Assembly: GCF_940670765.1 (NCBI RefSeq)
Contig: NZ_CALNVW010000020.1
Location: 186,001-250,000, forward strand
Direction of reading: 5' to 3'
Length of the DNA stretch: 64,000 nt
Source: Streptomyces sp. A 4/2
Lineage (GTDB): Bacteria > Actinomycetota > Actinomycetes > Streptomycetales > Streptomycetaceae
Below are positions 24,728 through 33,029 of this stretch, piece after piece. Within the stretch, counting starts at the first letter, position 1; the number at the start of each line of letters is the position of its first letter. The notes under the pieces are model-generated. The model searched no databases, was not told where the DNA came from, and worked only from the letters and a program-made list of their open reading frames with translations. The position numbers and the translations under genes were made by a program.

Positions 24728-25381
24728 ATGGCGAGAACATCAGGGCCCGAGACCCGGGAGAAACTGATCCGCGCGGCCGAGGAGATCTTCGCGGCGCAGG
24801 GCGTCGACGGCGCTCAACTGCGCGACATCATCCGGCTGGCCGGGCAGAGCAACCCGTCAGCCGTGCAGTACCACTTCGGTTCGCGCAACGGCCTGCTGAA
24901 CGCCGTGATGGCCGGGCGCCAGCAGCGTACGGAGCAGGTGCTGCGCACTCTGATCGGCGAGGACGATCACGACCTGCGCGGGCTGCTCACCGCACTCGTC
25001 ACCGCCGAGGCGAGCGAGCTGCGTACCGAGCGCGGGCAGCGGTGCCTCCAGATCTCGGCGCAGCTCAGCCATGAGAGCGGGGTCCGCAGCCGCACCCCGC
25101 ACCCCACCCTTGAGGGGACCGTCTACTGGCTGCTCATCGGACGGCTCGACGAGTGCCTGGACACCCTGCCCGAACCGGTCCGGCTGGAACGGCTGGACCT
25201 GGCGCTGACCCTGGTCGGCGCGGCGATGGCGGACCGCGCCCGCCAGTACCTCACCGGCGCGACGCCCCTCACCGGCGAGCCGCTCTTCGCCGCCGACCTG
25301 GTGGCGATGACAGCCGCCCTGCTGACGGCGCCCGTACCGGACGAATCCCCCGCACCTGAAGAACGAAGGAAAGAATCATGA
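24728..25381 (+). CDS. TetR-family transcriptional regulator
   Basis: 217 residues. The N-terminal HTH has REKLIRAAEEIFAAQGVDG followed by IIRLAGQSNPSAVQYHFGSRNGLLNAV, the standard TetR recognition-helix block with an S-A-V-Q-Y-H-F-G ending. The C-terminal helical part, residues ~70-200, binds an unknown ligand. Its stop overlaps the next ATG (25378-25381), tying it to a hydroxysteroid dehydrogenase homologue; a steroid-like ligand is therefore a reasonable hypothesis. Confidence 0.9.
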   Translation: MARTSGPETREKLIRAAEEIFAAQGVDGAQLRDIIRLAGQSNPSAVQYHFGSRNGLLNAVMAGRQQRTEQVLRTLIGEDDHDLRGLLTALVTAEASELRTERGQRCLQISAQLSHESGVRSRTPHPTLEGTVYWLLIGRLDECLDTLPEPVRLERLDLALTLVGAAMADRARQYLTGATPLTGEPLFAADLVAMTAALLTAPVPDESPAPEERRKES

Positions 25382-26142
25382 ACGACCTCACCGACAAGAC
25401 CGTCATCATCACCGGCGGCGCACGCGGCCTGGGCGCAGAAGCCGCACGGCAGGCGGTCGCGGCCGGCGCCAACGTGGTGATCACGGACGTCCTGGACGAG
25501 GAGGGCAACGCGACCGCCGCCGAACTCGGCGCGCGCGCCCGCTTCCTGCGGCACGACGTCACGTCCGAGGAGGACTGGGCCCGGGTCACCGCGTTCGCGA
25601 CCGCCGAGTTCGGCGGGATCCACGGGCTCGTCAACAATGCCGGTATCTCGACCGGCCAGCTCCTGGAGGCCGAGTCCGTCGAGCACTTCCGCAAGGTTCT
25701 CGACATCAACCTCACCGGCGTCTTCATCGGTATGAAGTCCGTCATCCCCGCGATGAAGGAGAACGGCAGCGGTTCCATCGTCAACATCTCCTCGGCCGCG
25801 GGCCTGATGGGTCTGGCGCTGACCGCCGGTTACGGCGCGTCCAAGTGGGGCGTGCGCGGCCTGACCAAGATCGGCGCCGTGGAGCTGGGTACCGCGCGGA
25901 TCCGTGTCAACTCGGTCCACCCCGGCATGACGTACACGCCGATGACCGCCTCGGTCGGCATCCAGCAGGGCGAGGGGAACTACCCGAACACCCCCATGGG
26001 CCGGGTCGGCGAGCCGCACGAGATCGCGGGCGCCGTGGTGTTCCTGCTCTCCGACGCCGCGTCGTACGTCACCGGGGCCGAGCTCGCCGTCGACGGCGGC
26101 TGGACCACCGGACCGACGGTGAAGTACGTCATGGGTCAGTGA
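25378..26142 (+). CDS. 3-alpha(20-beta)-hydroxysteroid dehydrogenase homologue (SDR)
   Basis: 254 residues. NAD-binding motif T12-G-G-A-R-G-L-G19, NNAG at 86-89, catalytic Ser139, Tyr152 and Lys156, the same numbering I recall for the Streptomyces exfoliatus/hydrogenans 20-beta-hydroxysteroid dehydrogenase. Long identical stretches, including SSAAGLMGLALT, RVNSVHPGMTYTPMT and the C-terminal TTGPTVKYVMGQ, support orthology or close paralogy. It would interconvert ketone and alcohol on steroid-like substrates with NAD(H). It is translationally coupled to the TetR gene, so expression should respond to that regulator's ligand. Confidence 0.9.
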   Translation: MNDLTDKTVIITGGARGLGAEAARQAVAAGANVVITDVLDEEGNATAAELGARARFLRHDVTSEEDWARVTAFATAEFGGIHGLVNNAGISTGQLLEAESVEHFRKVLDINLTGVFIGMKSVIPAMKENGSGSIVNISSAAGLMGLALTAGYGASKWGVRGLTKIGAVELGTARIRVNSVHPGMTYTPMTASVGIQQGEGNYPNTPMGRVGEPHEIAGAVVFLLSDAASYVTGAELAVDGGWTTGPTVKYVMGQ

Positions 26143-26449
26143 GGTGACGACGGCACGGGTGCTGGTTCCGGCGACCGAGCGTCAGCCACTCCCCCGCCGG
26201 GCAGCTCTCCCGGCTCCGCACCCGTACCGTTCCGCTGCGCCCGGTACGCGGGCACTCGTACACGCTCCGCCGCTCCGGCCGGGGCGCATGTTCCACTCTG
26301 TTCCGTGTGGATACCAACTAAGAACTGATGTCGCCACATAACGCCAACACGTGGCGCTTCTTGAACACTTGACATTCACTATCAGCCAATTCTGGCCGTT
26401 CCTCGCCGCGGGTATCGGCCTTCGATCGCGACGGGTCCAAGATGTACGC
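26143..26449. other. Non-coding gap before the STAND ATPase gene
   Basis: About 300 bases with no gene I can support. The AT-richer part around 26300-26400 contains TTGACA at 26369-26374 but no good -10 at normal spacing. The reading frame of the downstream gene stays open back to 26351, but codons there lack the G/C third-position bias. Confidence 0.5.
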
Positions 26450-28486
26450 GTGGTGGGCAATCTTCCCGTCGTGACGACCAGTTTCGTCGGCCGAATCAGC
26501 GAACTGGGCGATGCGGCACGGGCACTTGAGAAACACCGGCTGGTCACGCTCACGGGCAGTGGCGGAGTCGGCAAGAGCAGGCTGGCTCTTCGCGCCGCCG
26601 ACCGGGCGAGCGAGCGGTACGCCGACGGCGTGTGGTGGGCCGACCTGTCCCATCTCTACGACGACCGATTGCTCATCGGCACCGTCTCCGATGCCGTCGG
26701 GCTCCTGGACCACGACCTGGCGCGCCCCGTGGAGGCGCTCTGCGAGCGGCTCGCCGACAGGAATCTGCTGCTCGTCCTGGACTGCTGCGAGCGGATCATC
26801 GACTCGTGCAGCCACCTGGTGCGCGAACTCCTGGCTGCCGCACCGGGACTGGCCGTCCTCGCCACCAGCCGAAAGCCTCTCGGCGTGCGCGGCGAATACC
26901 GCCTGGACGTACCCCCGCTGGCTGCGGGCGGTGACGGCGAGGAGGCCATGCGGCTCTTCCGCGACCGCGCCGCTACCGCCGCGCCGCATGTCTCGCTCGA
27001 CACCCCCGGCACCACCGCGGCAGCCGTCCGGATCTGCCGCCGGCTGGAGGGAATTCCGCTCGCCCTCGAACTGGCCTGCGCCCGGCTCGCGGAGAACAGC
27101 GTCGAGCAGATCGCCGACCGGCTCGGGTCCCGGCTCGATTTCCTCACCGACCGGACCGTATGGCCCGAGCGCCACCGGGCCCTGCGCACCGCCATCGGCT
27201 GGAGCCACGAGCTCTGCACCCCCACCGAGCGCCTGCTCTGGGCCAGGCTCTCCGTCTTTCCCGGCGCCATCGAGGAAGCGGACGCCCAGGCGGTCTGTTC
27301 CGGCGGCCCGCTCCGCGCCGACGCCATTCCCGCGCTCATGGCGAGGCTCGCCACCCAGTCCGTGCTGCAGCACAACGGCTCCCGGTACCGGATGCTCGAC
27401 ACCCTGCGCGAATACGGAGCCATGTGGCTCGACGAACTGGACGAGCGGAAACCCCTCGCGCAACGGCACGCCGAACACTTCGCCGATGTCGCACGCCAGG
27501 CACACACCTGCTGGCTCGGCCCGCAGCAGGTCGCCTGGTACCGCAGGATCGCCGAGACCGACGCGGATCTGTGCGCCGCCCTGGACCATCTCCTCGCGGA
27601 AGGTTCCGAGAAGGCCGTGGAGATGGCGGGCTGCACCGGGCTCTTCTGGAGCTGCTGCGGCCACCTTCAACGGGCCCGCGTCTATCTCGAACGGGCCCTG
27701 CGGCTCGACTCCGGCCGGAGCAAGCACCACACCCGCGCCCTGTGGGCACTGGGCATCACCCTCACGCTGCAGGGCGACCACGAGTCCGCACGGGAGTTCG
27801 GCGAGCGGTGCAGCGTCGCCGCATGGCACGACCACGACGCGGAATCCATGCTCTCCGCAGCCCATCTCGTCAGTTTCAACTACCTGATGATGGGCCGGCC
27901 GCAGACCGCTCACGACGTCAGCGACCACGCCCTGCGCAGCCTGCCCGGCGACCCGCTGGCCGCCCCCTCACAACTGCGGTGCCGGGTGATAAGAGTCTTC
28001 GCCCTGTCCGCTCTCGGCCGTCTCGACGACGCGTACGAGGACGCCACGAACCTCCAGCAACTCAGCCTGCGCTACGGCGAGTACTGGGCCCGCGCGTACG
28101 CCGACCACCAACTCGCCCTGATACACCTCCTGCAGGGTCGGCCCCGTGAGGCGGAGGACCACGCACGCTCGATGCTCGCGGGCAAGTACCAGCTGCGGGA
28201 CAGCCTGGGCATCGCCCTCGGTCTCGATCTGCTGGCCGGTGCGATCGCGGCGCAGGGCGACGGCGTGGAGGCCGCCCGCACCTCAGGAACGGGCCATGTC
28301 TACTGGCGCATGATCGGCCACCCGCACCGCGGCACACCGGAACTCGGTGTGATCCGCGACGCGTGGGAGCGGCAGGCGCGTGAGGCGGCGGGAGATCCGG
28401 CGTACGACAGTGCCTACCACCGGAGTCTCACCGCCGATGCGGAAAGCGGGCTCGTGCGCGCCCTGCAGGGCCACCTGCCCTCGTAG
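26450..28486 (+). CDS. STAND/NB-ARC ATPase of the LuxR/AfsR-associated type, lacking a DNA-binding domain
   Basis: 678 residues from GTG 26450. Opens with VGNLPVVTTSFVGRISEL, then Walker A GSGGVGKSR, Walker B LLLVLDCCE, RLEGIPLALELACARL (GxP motif) and YRMLDTLREYGAMW, which together make a signal-transduction ATPase core at ~1-330. The rest (~330-670) is helical repeat of TPR type (ALWALGITLTLQGDHESAREF). Related Streptomyces proteins have an N-terminal SARP or C-terminal LuxR HTH; here neither is present, and the C-terminus ends in GLVRALQGHLPS. It may act as a sensor through a partner protein. Start is uncertain (26351-26453). Confidence 0.75.
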   Translation: MVGNLPVVTTSFVGRISELGDAARALEKHRLVTLTGSGGVGKSRLALRAADRASERYADGVWWADLSHLYDDRLLIGTVSDAVGLLDHDLARPVEALCERLADRNLLLVLDCCERIIDSCSHLVRELLAAAPGLAVLATSRKPLGVRGEYRLDVPPLAAGGDGEEAMRLFRDRAATAAPHVSLDTPGTTAAAVRICRRLEGIPLALELACARLAENSVEQIADRLGSRLDFLTDRTVWPERHRALRTAIGWSHELCTPTERLLWARLSVFPGAIEEADAQAVCSGGPLRADAIPALMARLATQSVLQHNGSRYRMLDTLREYGAMWLDELDERKPLAQRHAEHFADVARQAHTCWLGPQQVAWYRRIAETDADLCAALDHLLAEGSEKAVEMAGCTGLFWSCCGHLQRARVYLERALRLDSGRSKHHTRALWALGITLTLQGDHESAREFGERCSVAAWHDHDAESMLSAAHLVSFNYLMMGRPQTAHDVSDHALRSLPGDPLAAPSQLRCRVIRVFALSALGRLDDAYEDATNLQQLSLRYGEYWARAYADHQLALIHLLQGRPREAEDHARSMLAGKYQLRDSLGIALGLDLLAGAIAAQGDGVEAARTSGTGHVYWRMIGHPHRGTPELGVIRDAWERQAREAAGDPAYDSAYHRSLTADAESGLVRALQGHLPS

Positions 28487-28517
28487 CCCGTACCCGCCCG
28501 GCCGGGCGAACGGGCAG

Positions 28518-28563
28518 GCAGTCGGCCGGTGACCGGACGTCAGCACCGGTCACCGGCGACTGC
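28518..28563. terminator. Bidirectional terminator between convergent genes
   Basis: An 18-bp stem with one bulged G and a 9-base loop, placed between the STAND ATPase stop (plus) and the GNAT stop (minus). Confidence 0.75.
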
Positions 28564-28589
28564 TCACCGCTCGCGTACCGCGAACGCAC

Positions 28590-29099
28590 TCACCCCGCGG
28601 TGACGCACGCGCCCGGTCGGCGCACCATGTGCACGTCGACCGGGTCCTCGTCCTCCACGGTGAATCCGTGCCGCTCGTAGAGCCGTCGGGCGGCGCTGCC
28701 CTGCAGCACGTGGAGACGGACAGGCACGCCTTCCGTATCGGTCCGCTCCAGCAGCGTGCGCAGGACAGCGGAGCCGAGCCCCCGCCCCTGGACCCCGGGG
28801 TCGAGGTAGAAGCTCTCCAGCCATTGCCCCTGCGGCGCCGGGCGGAGCGTGACGCAGCCTGCGAGAGATCCATCGACCACGATGACCGAGGTGTACTGCG
28901 CGGAGAAGGAATCGCGCAGCCGCTGCCGGACCCGGTGCTCGTCGAACCGGCCGAGCCGTTCCAGATCCGGCCGCATCACCGTCGCCCGCAGCTCCGCGAT
29001 CGTCTCCACATCGGCGGAACTCGCGGAACGCAGTGACCAGGGGGGCGTCCGGACCGCGGCGAGTTCGGCCTCCCGGGTATTCGCTTCCATGATCGACAT
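28590..29099 (-). CDS. GNAT-family N-acetyltransferase
   Basis: 169 residues. Standard GNAT core: YTSVIVVDGSLAGCVTLRP strand, ESFYLDPGVQGRGLGSAVLRTLLE with acetyl-CoA loop Q-G-R-G-L-G, and VLQGSAARRLYERHGFTVE. Substrate unknown. It starts four bases after the phospholipase C stop, with no clear Shine-Dalgarno site at either ATG 29099 or ATG 29090, so translation probably depends on the upstream gene. The frame stays open far upstream through the phospholipase gene, but that part is noise. Confidence 0.83.
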   Translation of the reverse strand: MSIMEANTREAELAAVRTPPWSLRSASSADVETIAELRATVMRPDLERLGRFDEHRVRQRLRDSFSAQYTSVIVVDGSLAGCVTLRPAPQGQWLESFYLDPGVQGRGLGSAVLRTLLERTDTEGVPVRLHVLQGSAARRLYERHGFTVEDEDPVDVHMVRRPGACVTAG

Positions 29100-29103
29100 T
29101 GTC

Positions 29104-31242
29104 TCAGGAGCCGTGCGGGCCCGGGTCACTGGTGCTGGGGCGGCCGTTCTCCAGATGTCCCGACCAGCGGCGCCGGTACGGCGTGCCGCTCTCCCCGGCC
29201 CCGGATTCGGTGACCGTGATGTCGTACCAGCCGGAGTGGGCGCGCACCGACACCGTGACCTCCGTGGAGGCGCCGGCGTGCAGGCGGTGGGTCTTGCCGC
29301 TGCCCTTCGTTCCGTAGGCGTCAGCGACCAGCACCGTACGTGTGGTCCGCCCGTGGTTGGTGATCCGGATCCGGATCCGGTCACCCCCGTCGTGGCTGAA
29401 CCGCGCCCGCAGCCCGTCCGCGGCGGAACCGGCGAACTCGCAGAGGGTGCCGTTGGGACCGTACGCGGCGAGCTGGTAGGCACCACCGGTCGCCGCGGTC
29501 TGCCAGTAGTCGCTCAGGGTGTCCCGGGCGGAGACGGTGTAGCGGCGCGGGGCCGACTGGGGGTGCTTGCGGTCGTAGACGTAGAAGGCGGCGCCGGCCC
29601 GACCCCGGTTGGCGAGGTCCAGCTGGAACCGCCCCTTGTGCTCGTCGCCCTCGTTGACCAGCACGTCGTACGGCAGGGCGCGGGCCCGCCGGACGCCCGG
29701 CTCCTGGGACGGCATGCTCTGGGGCAGCGGCACCTGGTACGGCTTGCCCTCGGAAGTGATCGGCGCGGGAACCTGGATGGAGACCGGAGCGGGGTTCGCC
29801 CCGGAGAAGTCGAGTGCCGAGGTGAGGTCACCGCAGACGGAACGGCGCCAGGCGCTGATGTTCGGCTCGTGGATACCGAACCTGGCCTCCAGGAACTGCA
29901 GCACCGAAGTGTGGTCGAAGGTCTCCGAGCACACCCAGCCACCGCGCGACCAGGGCGAGACGACCAACAGCGGGACCCGCGGCCCGAGTCCGATGGGCTG
30001 GAGGCCGCCCGGATCCGCGCCGGGAACCAGCGGGCTCATCTCGCCCGGGTACTTGCCGAGGTCGAGGATCTCGTCGCCGAGGCTCCTCACCAGATCGCGG
30101 GAGACCATGCCCTGGGCGTCGGGCCCGCTGGTGACCGGCGGCATGGGCGGTACGACATGGTCGAAGAGGCCGTCGTTCTCGTCGTAGTTGACGATGAAGA
30201 CGGTACGGCCCCAGACCTCGGGGTTGGAGGTGAGCGCCTCCAGCACCAGGTTGATGTACGTGGCCCCGTCGGTCGGCGATGCGGACGGGTGCTCGGAGTA
30301 CTTGTACGGCGGGACGATCCAGGAGACCTGCGGGAGCGTGCCGTGTTCGACGTCGGCGCGGAACTCCTTGAGGGTGTGGTCCGAAGCACCCTTCTCCACG
30401 AGCGGCCCGCTCGCCCCCTCGGCCACCTGGTACTTCTCGAAGAACATCAGGGAGTTGTCGGTGTAGTTGTCCGTGGGGCTGCCCGGTTCACCGGTGCCCC
30501 CCTGGTACAGCTTCCAGCTGACCTTCGCGGCCTCCAGCCGTTCCGGATACGTGGTCCAGGTGTACCCGTTGGTGTTGTTGCGCTCGCTCAGACCGGGGCC
30601 GTTGGGCCGCCGTCCGTACACATTGCGCGGGTCGCTGGTGCCGGTCCACAGATGGATCCGATTGGGCGCCGTGTCGGCGTGCACCGAGCAGAAATAGGAG
30701 TCGCAGATGGTGAACGCCTCGGCCAGGGCGTAGTGGTAGAGCAGGTCCTGGCGCTTGAGGTAGCCCATCGTGAGGGCGTCCTGCTTCTGGTTCACCCACT
30801 GGTCGTGGCGCCCCTGGTTCCAGGCCAGGTGGCCGCTGCTCCAGCCGTGGTCGGTGCCCGCCAGGTACTCGGAGGTGTTCTTGGGGTCGATGTACCACGG
30901 CAGCACCTCGGTCGCGCTGTCCGGCAGGCCGCGGGAGTTGTACCGTCCGGTGTGCGTCGCGGCGGCCGGCTGGTGCCAGACCGGTTTGCCGTCGGGCAGC
31001 AGTGCCGGACGCGGGTCGCCGAAGCCCCGTACCCCGCGGAGGCCACCGAAGTAGTGGTCGAAGGAACGGTTCTCCTGCATGAGGATCACCACGTGCTGGA
31101 CGTCCTTGAGCGACCGGCTGCGGGAGAGCGCGGGCAGGGCCATGGCCTTGCCGATCGCCGGCGGGAACATGGAGAGGGCGGCGGCAGATGCGGCTGTCGC
31201 GCCGCCTGCCTGGAGGAAGCGCCGACGATCAAACGTGGCCAT
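29104..31242 (-). CDS. Tat-exported phospholipase C (phosphoesterase family)
   Basis: 712 residues. Twin-arginine signal (DRRRFLQAGGATAASAAALSMF) at 1-40. Catalytic domain ~50-480 with HVVILMQENRSFDHYFGGLRG, the metal/nucleophile start motif of the PLC/acid phosphatase superfamily, HADTAPNRIHLWTG, IVNYDENDGLFDHVVPP and SPWSRGGWVCSETFDHTSVL. Two C-terminal beta domains (~510-700) are typical of bacterial non-haemolytic phospholipase C. It would hydrolyse phosphatidylcholine-like lipids outside the cell and supply phosphate or choline. ATG 31242 chosen because the Tat motif follows directly; the 14 residues before it are not signal-like. Confidence 0.88.
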   Translation of the reverse strand: MATFDRRRFLQAGGATAASAAALSMFPPAIGKAMALPALSRSRSLKDVQHVVILMQENRSFDHYFGGLRGVRGFGDPRPALLPDGKPVWHQPAAATHTGRYNSRGLPDSATEVLPWYIDPKNTSEYLAGTDHGWSSGHLAWNQGRHDQWVNQKQDALTMGYLKRQDLLYHYALAEAFTICDSYFCSVHADTAPNRIHLWTGTSDPRNVYGRRPNGPGLSERNNTNGYTWTTYPERLEAAKVSWKLYQGGTGEPGSPTDNYTDNSLMFFEKYQVAEGASGPLVEKGASDHTLKEFRADVEHGTLPQVSWIVPPYKYSEHPSASPTDGATYINLVLEALTSNPEVWGRTVFIVNYDENDGLFDHVVPPMPPVTSGPDAQGMVSRDLVRSLGDEILDLGKYPGEMSPLVPGADPGGLQPIGLGPRVPLLVVSPWSRGGWVCSETFDHTSVLQFLEARFGIHEPNISAWRRSVCGDLTSALDFSGANPAPVSIQVPAPITSEGKPYQVPLPQSMPSQEPGVRRARALPYDVLVNEGDEHKGRFQLDLANRGRAGAAFYVYDRKHPQSAPRRYTVSARDTLSDYWQTAATGGAYQLAAYGPNGTLCEFAGSAADGLRARFSHDGGDRIRIRITNHGRTTRTVLVADAYGTKGSGKTHRLHAGASTEVTVSVRAHSGWYDITVTESGAGESGTPYRRRWSGHLENGRPSTSDPGPHGS

Positions 31243-31284
31243 GTGTATGCAACTTTCTGCTGTTGACAAGGGAGTTCCGAGCAC

Positions 31285-31688
31285 TCCCGATCATTCAGAG
31301 CAGCAGTGCTTTTCGAGTGGACCTCTGGCGGACACTGGGTGATCGACCGGACAATTTTGCGTTTCCGCAGCTCGGACCGGGTCGAGGAATCACCTGTGCG
31401 GGACGGGCACCCGATGGACCGGAGCGGTTCACGGTTCACCACTGCCGCCCGGGGGCGACGAGTCACCGGAGAAACGGGACGCGACCGGCTGATCGGCATC
31501 GTGGCGCGTTCTCGATCGTGAAGAAAAGCTGGTTTCACTAGGACTTTTTCGATATCGGTCCATCCGCCGTGAAACACCCGGTCCGTACCGTCGAATTTTG
31601 CCCAAGCTGTGTCTCAAAACATTCGTTCTGCTTGCTCAGGACCGTGAGGATCTCGACAACGGCACATCCGCGCCCATAACGTCGCGCC
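31285..31688. other. Non-coding region between divergent genes
   Basis: About 400 bases, lower in G+C than the neighbours. It holds the phospholipase promoter region (TTGTCAACAGC near 31262 reads as a possible -35 on the minus strand) and the promoter of the small gene at 31689. No supported gene inside. Confidence 0.5.
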
Positions 31689-32015
31689 ATGACAACCCCA
31701 CCGGATGACCGGCGGTTCCGGCGCGAGATGGCCGTGGCGCACAGGTCTGGATGGCATCTCATCGACTTGCTCAGCGCATTGCCGGAGCCCGGCGATTCGC
31801 TGATGGTGACTGTCTTTGGTGAGCCCGTCGTAGTCAGCCGCAATGCTGTCGACGGTGAGCTGGAGGCATTTCGGTGCGTGCGACGGCCACGTGGCGCGCC
31901 ACAGCCCGTCAGGTGTGTCATCCGCTACGGAATGATCTTTGTGAACCTGCAGCCCGACGATCACGAGCACATCTCGTCCGACACCCTACGAACAGCCACC
32001 CCCCGGAGCGCCTGA
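31689..32015 (+). CDS. Small hypothetical protein resembling a collapsed Rieske-type domain
   Basis: 108 residues. The middle, EPVVVSRNAVDGELEAFRCVRRPRGA (read in parts), echoes the start of the Rieske domain of ring-hydroxylating oxygenases, where one expects C-x-H-R-G-A; here the His is absent. The second part, IRYGMIFVNLQPDD, echoes the strand after the cluster (G-x-x-F-V-N-L). The cluster-binding middle seems missing, so iron-sulfur binding is unlikely. No Shine-Dalgarno site precedes ATG; TAACGT lies eight bases upstream, so the mRNA may be leaderless. Followed by a strong terminator, which supports it being a real transcription unit. Function unknown. Confidence 0.55.
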   Translation: MTTPPDDRRFRREMAVAHRSGWHLIDLLSALPEPGDSLMVTVFGEPVVVSRNAVDGELEAFRCVRRPRGAPQPVRCVIRYGMIFVNLQPDDHEHISSDTLRTATPRSA

Positions 32016-32059
32016 GGCGATTCCCCCCGTCACACCGGATCGCCCAGGCGCTCACCTCA

Positions 32060-32102
32060 CACAGCGGCGCCACCGTGACCTGAACACGGTGGCGCCGCTG
32101 TG
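32060..32102. terminator. Strong bidirectional terminator
   Basis: Perfect 18-bp stem with a 7-base loop followed by CTTTCT, between the small gene (plus) and the SDR-like gene (minus). Confidence 0.85.
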
Positions 32103-32181
32103 CTTTCTGCCCGCGCCTCGGCAGAGAGCCGGGCCGGAACGCCGATGCCGCTCAACAGTCGGCACAGCGCTGGGCAGGACG

Positions 32182-32877
32182 TCAGGAGACCATGAGCAAA
32201 CGGCTTTCCACCCCGATGTATTCGCCATTAACTCCGTCGGCATCAGGCGACGCCAGCAGCTTGACGTTCTTGGCCGCCGCTGCCAGCAGCGCGGAATCGA
32301 CGGACGGATGCCAGGCCGACGCCGTACGGGCGGCGCTGCGTGCGGACACGCGACGGCCCAGCGGCGAATTCAGGGTGACGACATTGCAGGTGATGCCGTG
32401 AAGTGCCTCGTCCCGGGACATCTGGCTGACGAAGCCCCGGAGCGCCGCCTCGGAGGTGCTGCCGAACTGCCTTGCGGAAAGGCCGTCCTGGCCGGAGGCG
32501 CGGAGAAAGATGATCCGCCCCTGTCCACTCGCCCGCAGGCCCGGCATGGCCCTGCGGATCAGACGGAAGGTACCGATGATCCCGTTGTCGGCGACCGAGA
32601 CGAACCGGTCATCCCTGAGCATCAGATCGCAGGACAGGTCGATGGACGCGATAATGATGTCGACCGGGCCGTGACACTGTTCGACAAGTGCCAGCGCGCC
32701 GTCGATCTGGGATTCGTCCGTCACGTCGCACGGCACGGACAGATCGGGGCCCACGGGCGCATCCGGGCCGGAGTACGTCACGGCGACCCTGTCACCGCAC
32801 TCTTGCAGCGCCTTCGTGATCCCCAGGCTTACCTCGCTGTGACCATCAACGATGAGCACGGACCGGTGGGATGGCAT
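32182..32877 (-). CDS. Degenerate FabG-like short-chain dehydrogenase (probable pseudoenzyme)
   Basis: 231 residues with the length and layout of FabG ketoreductases. Every catalytic signature is altered: the T-G-x-x-x-G-x-G nucleotide loop reads VDGHSEVSLG, the N-N-A-G segment reads IASIDLS, and the active-site Tyr is Phe138 with Ser142 where Lys is expected (FGSTSEAALRGF). The scaffold (DVTDESQIDGAL, GTFRLIRRAMPGL, CNVVTLNSPLG) is intact and has no frameshift, which argues for a retained non-enzymatic role, perhaps binding a ligand or partner. ATG 32877 has AGGAG seven bases upstream. Divergent from an XRE regulator 152 bases away. Confidence 0.7.
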   Translation of the reverse strand: MPSHRSVLIVDGHSEVSLGITKALQECGDRVAVTYSGPDAPVGPDLSVPCDVTDESQIDGALALVEQCHGPVDIIIASIDLSCDLMLRDDRFVSVADNGIIGTFRLIRRAMPGLRASGQGRIIFLRASGQDGLSARQFGSTSEAALRGFVSQMSRDEALHGITCNVVTLNSPLGRRVSARSAARTASAWHPSVDSALLAAAAKNVKLLASPDADGVNGEYIGVESRLLMVS

Positions 32878-32996
32878 TGCAAGTCTCCTACCTTTCGCGA
32901 CTGCAGCAGACACTCTGCACTGTTCACCTACGACACGGCAGAGTCTTGCGGCCGTCGCCTAGTCTTTCCACGCAAAAGACCTGCTGATAATTGCAG

Positions 32997-33014
32997 GCCC
33001 GCTACTCAGCGGGC
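32997..33014 (+). promoter_or_regulatory. Small hairpin in the leader of the MmyB-type regulator gene
   Basis: GCCCGCT-ACTC-AGCGGGC: 7-bp perfect stem, 16 bases before GTG 33030. A GATAAT box lies just upstream at 32986-32991, so the hairpin would begin close to the 5' end of the transcript. Confidence 0.45.
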
Positions 33015-33029
33015 AGTTACGGGGGAAAT

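Noticed and set aside
28849..31266. 805-codon open frame on the plus strand opposite the phospholipase C gene
   Set aside because: No recognisable domain, biased towards Val/Gly/Arg; mirror of the real gene's codon bias.
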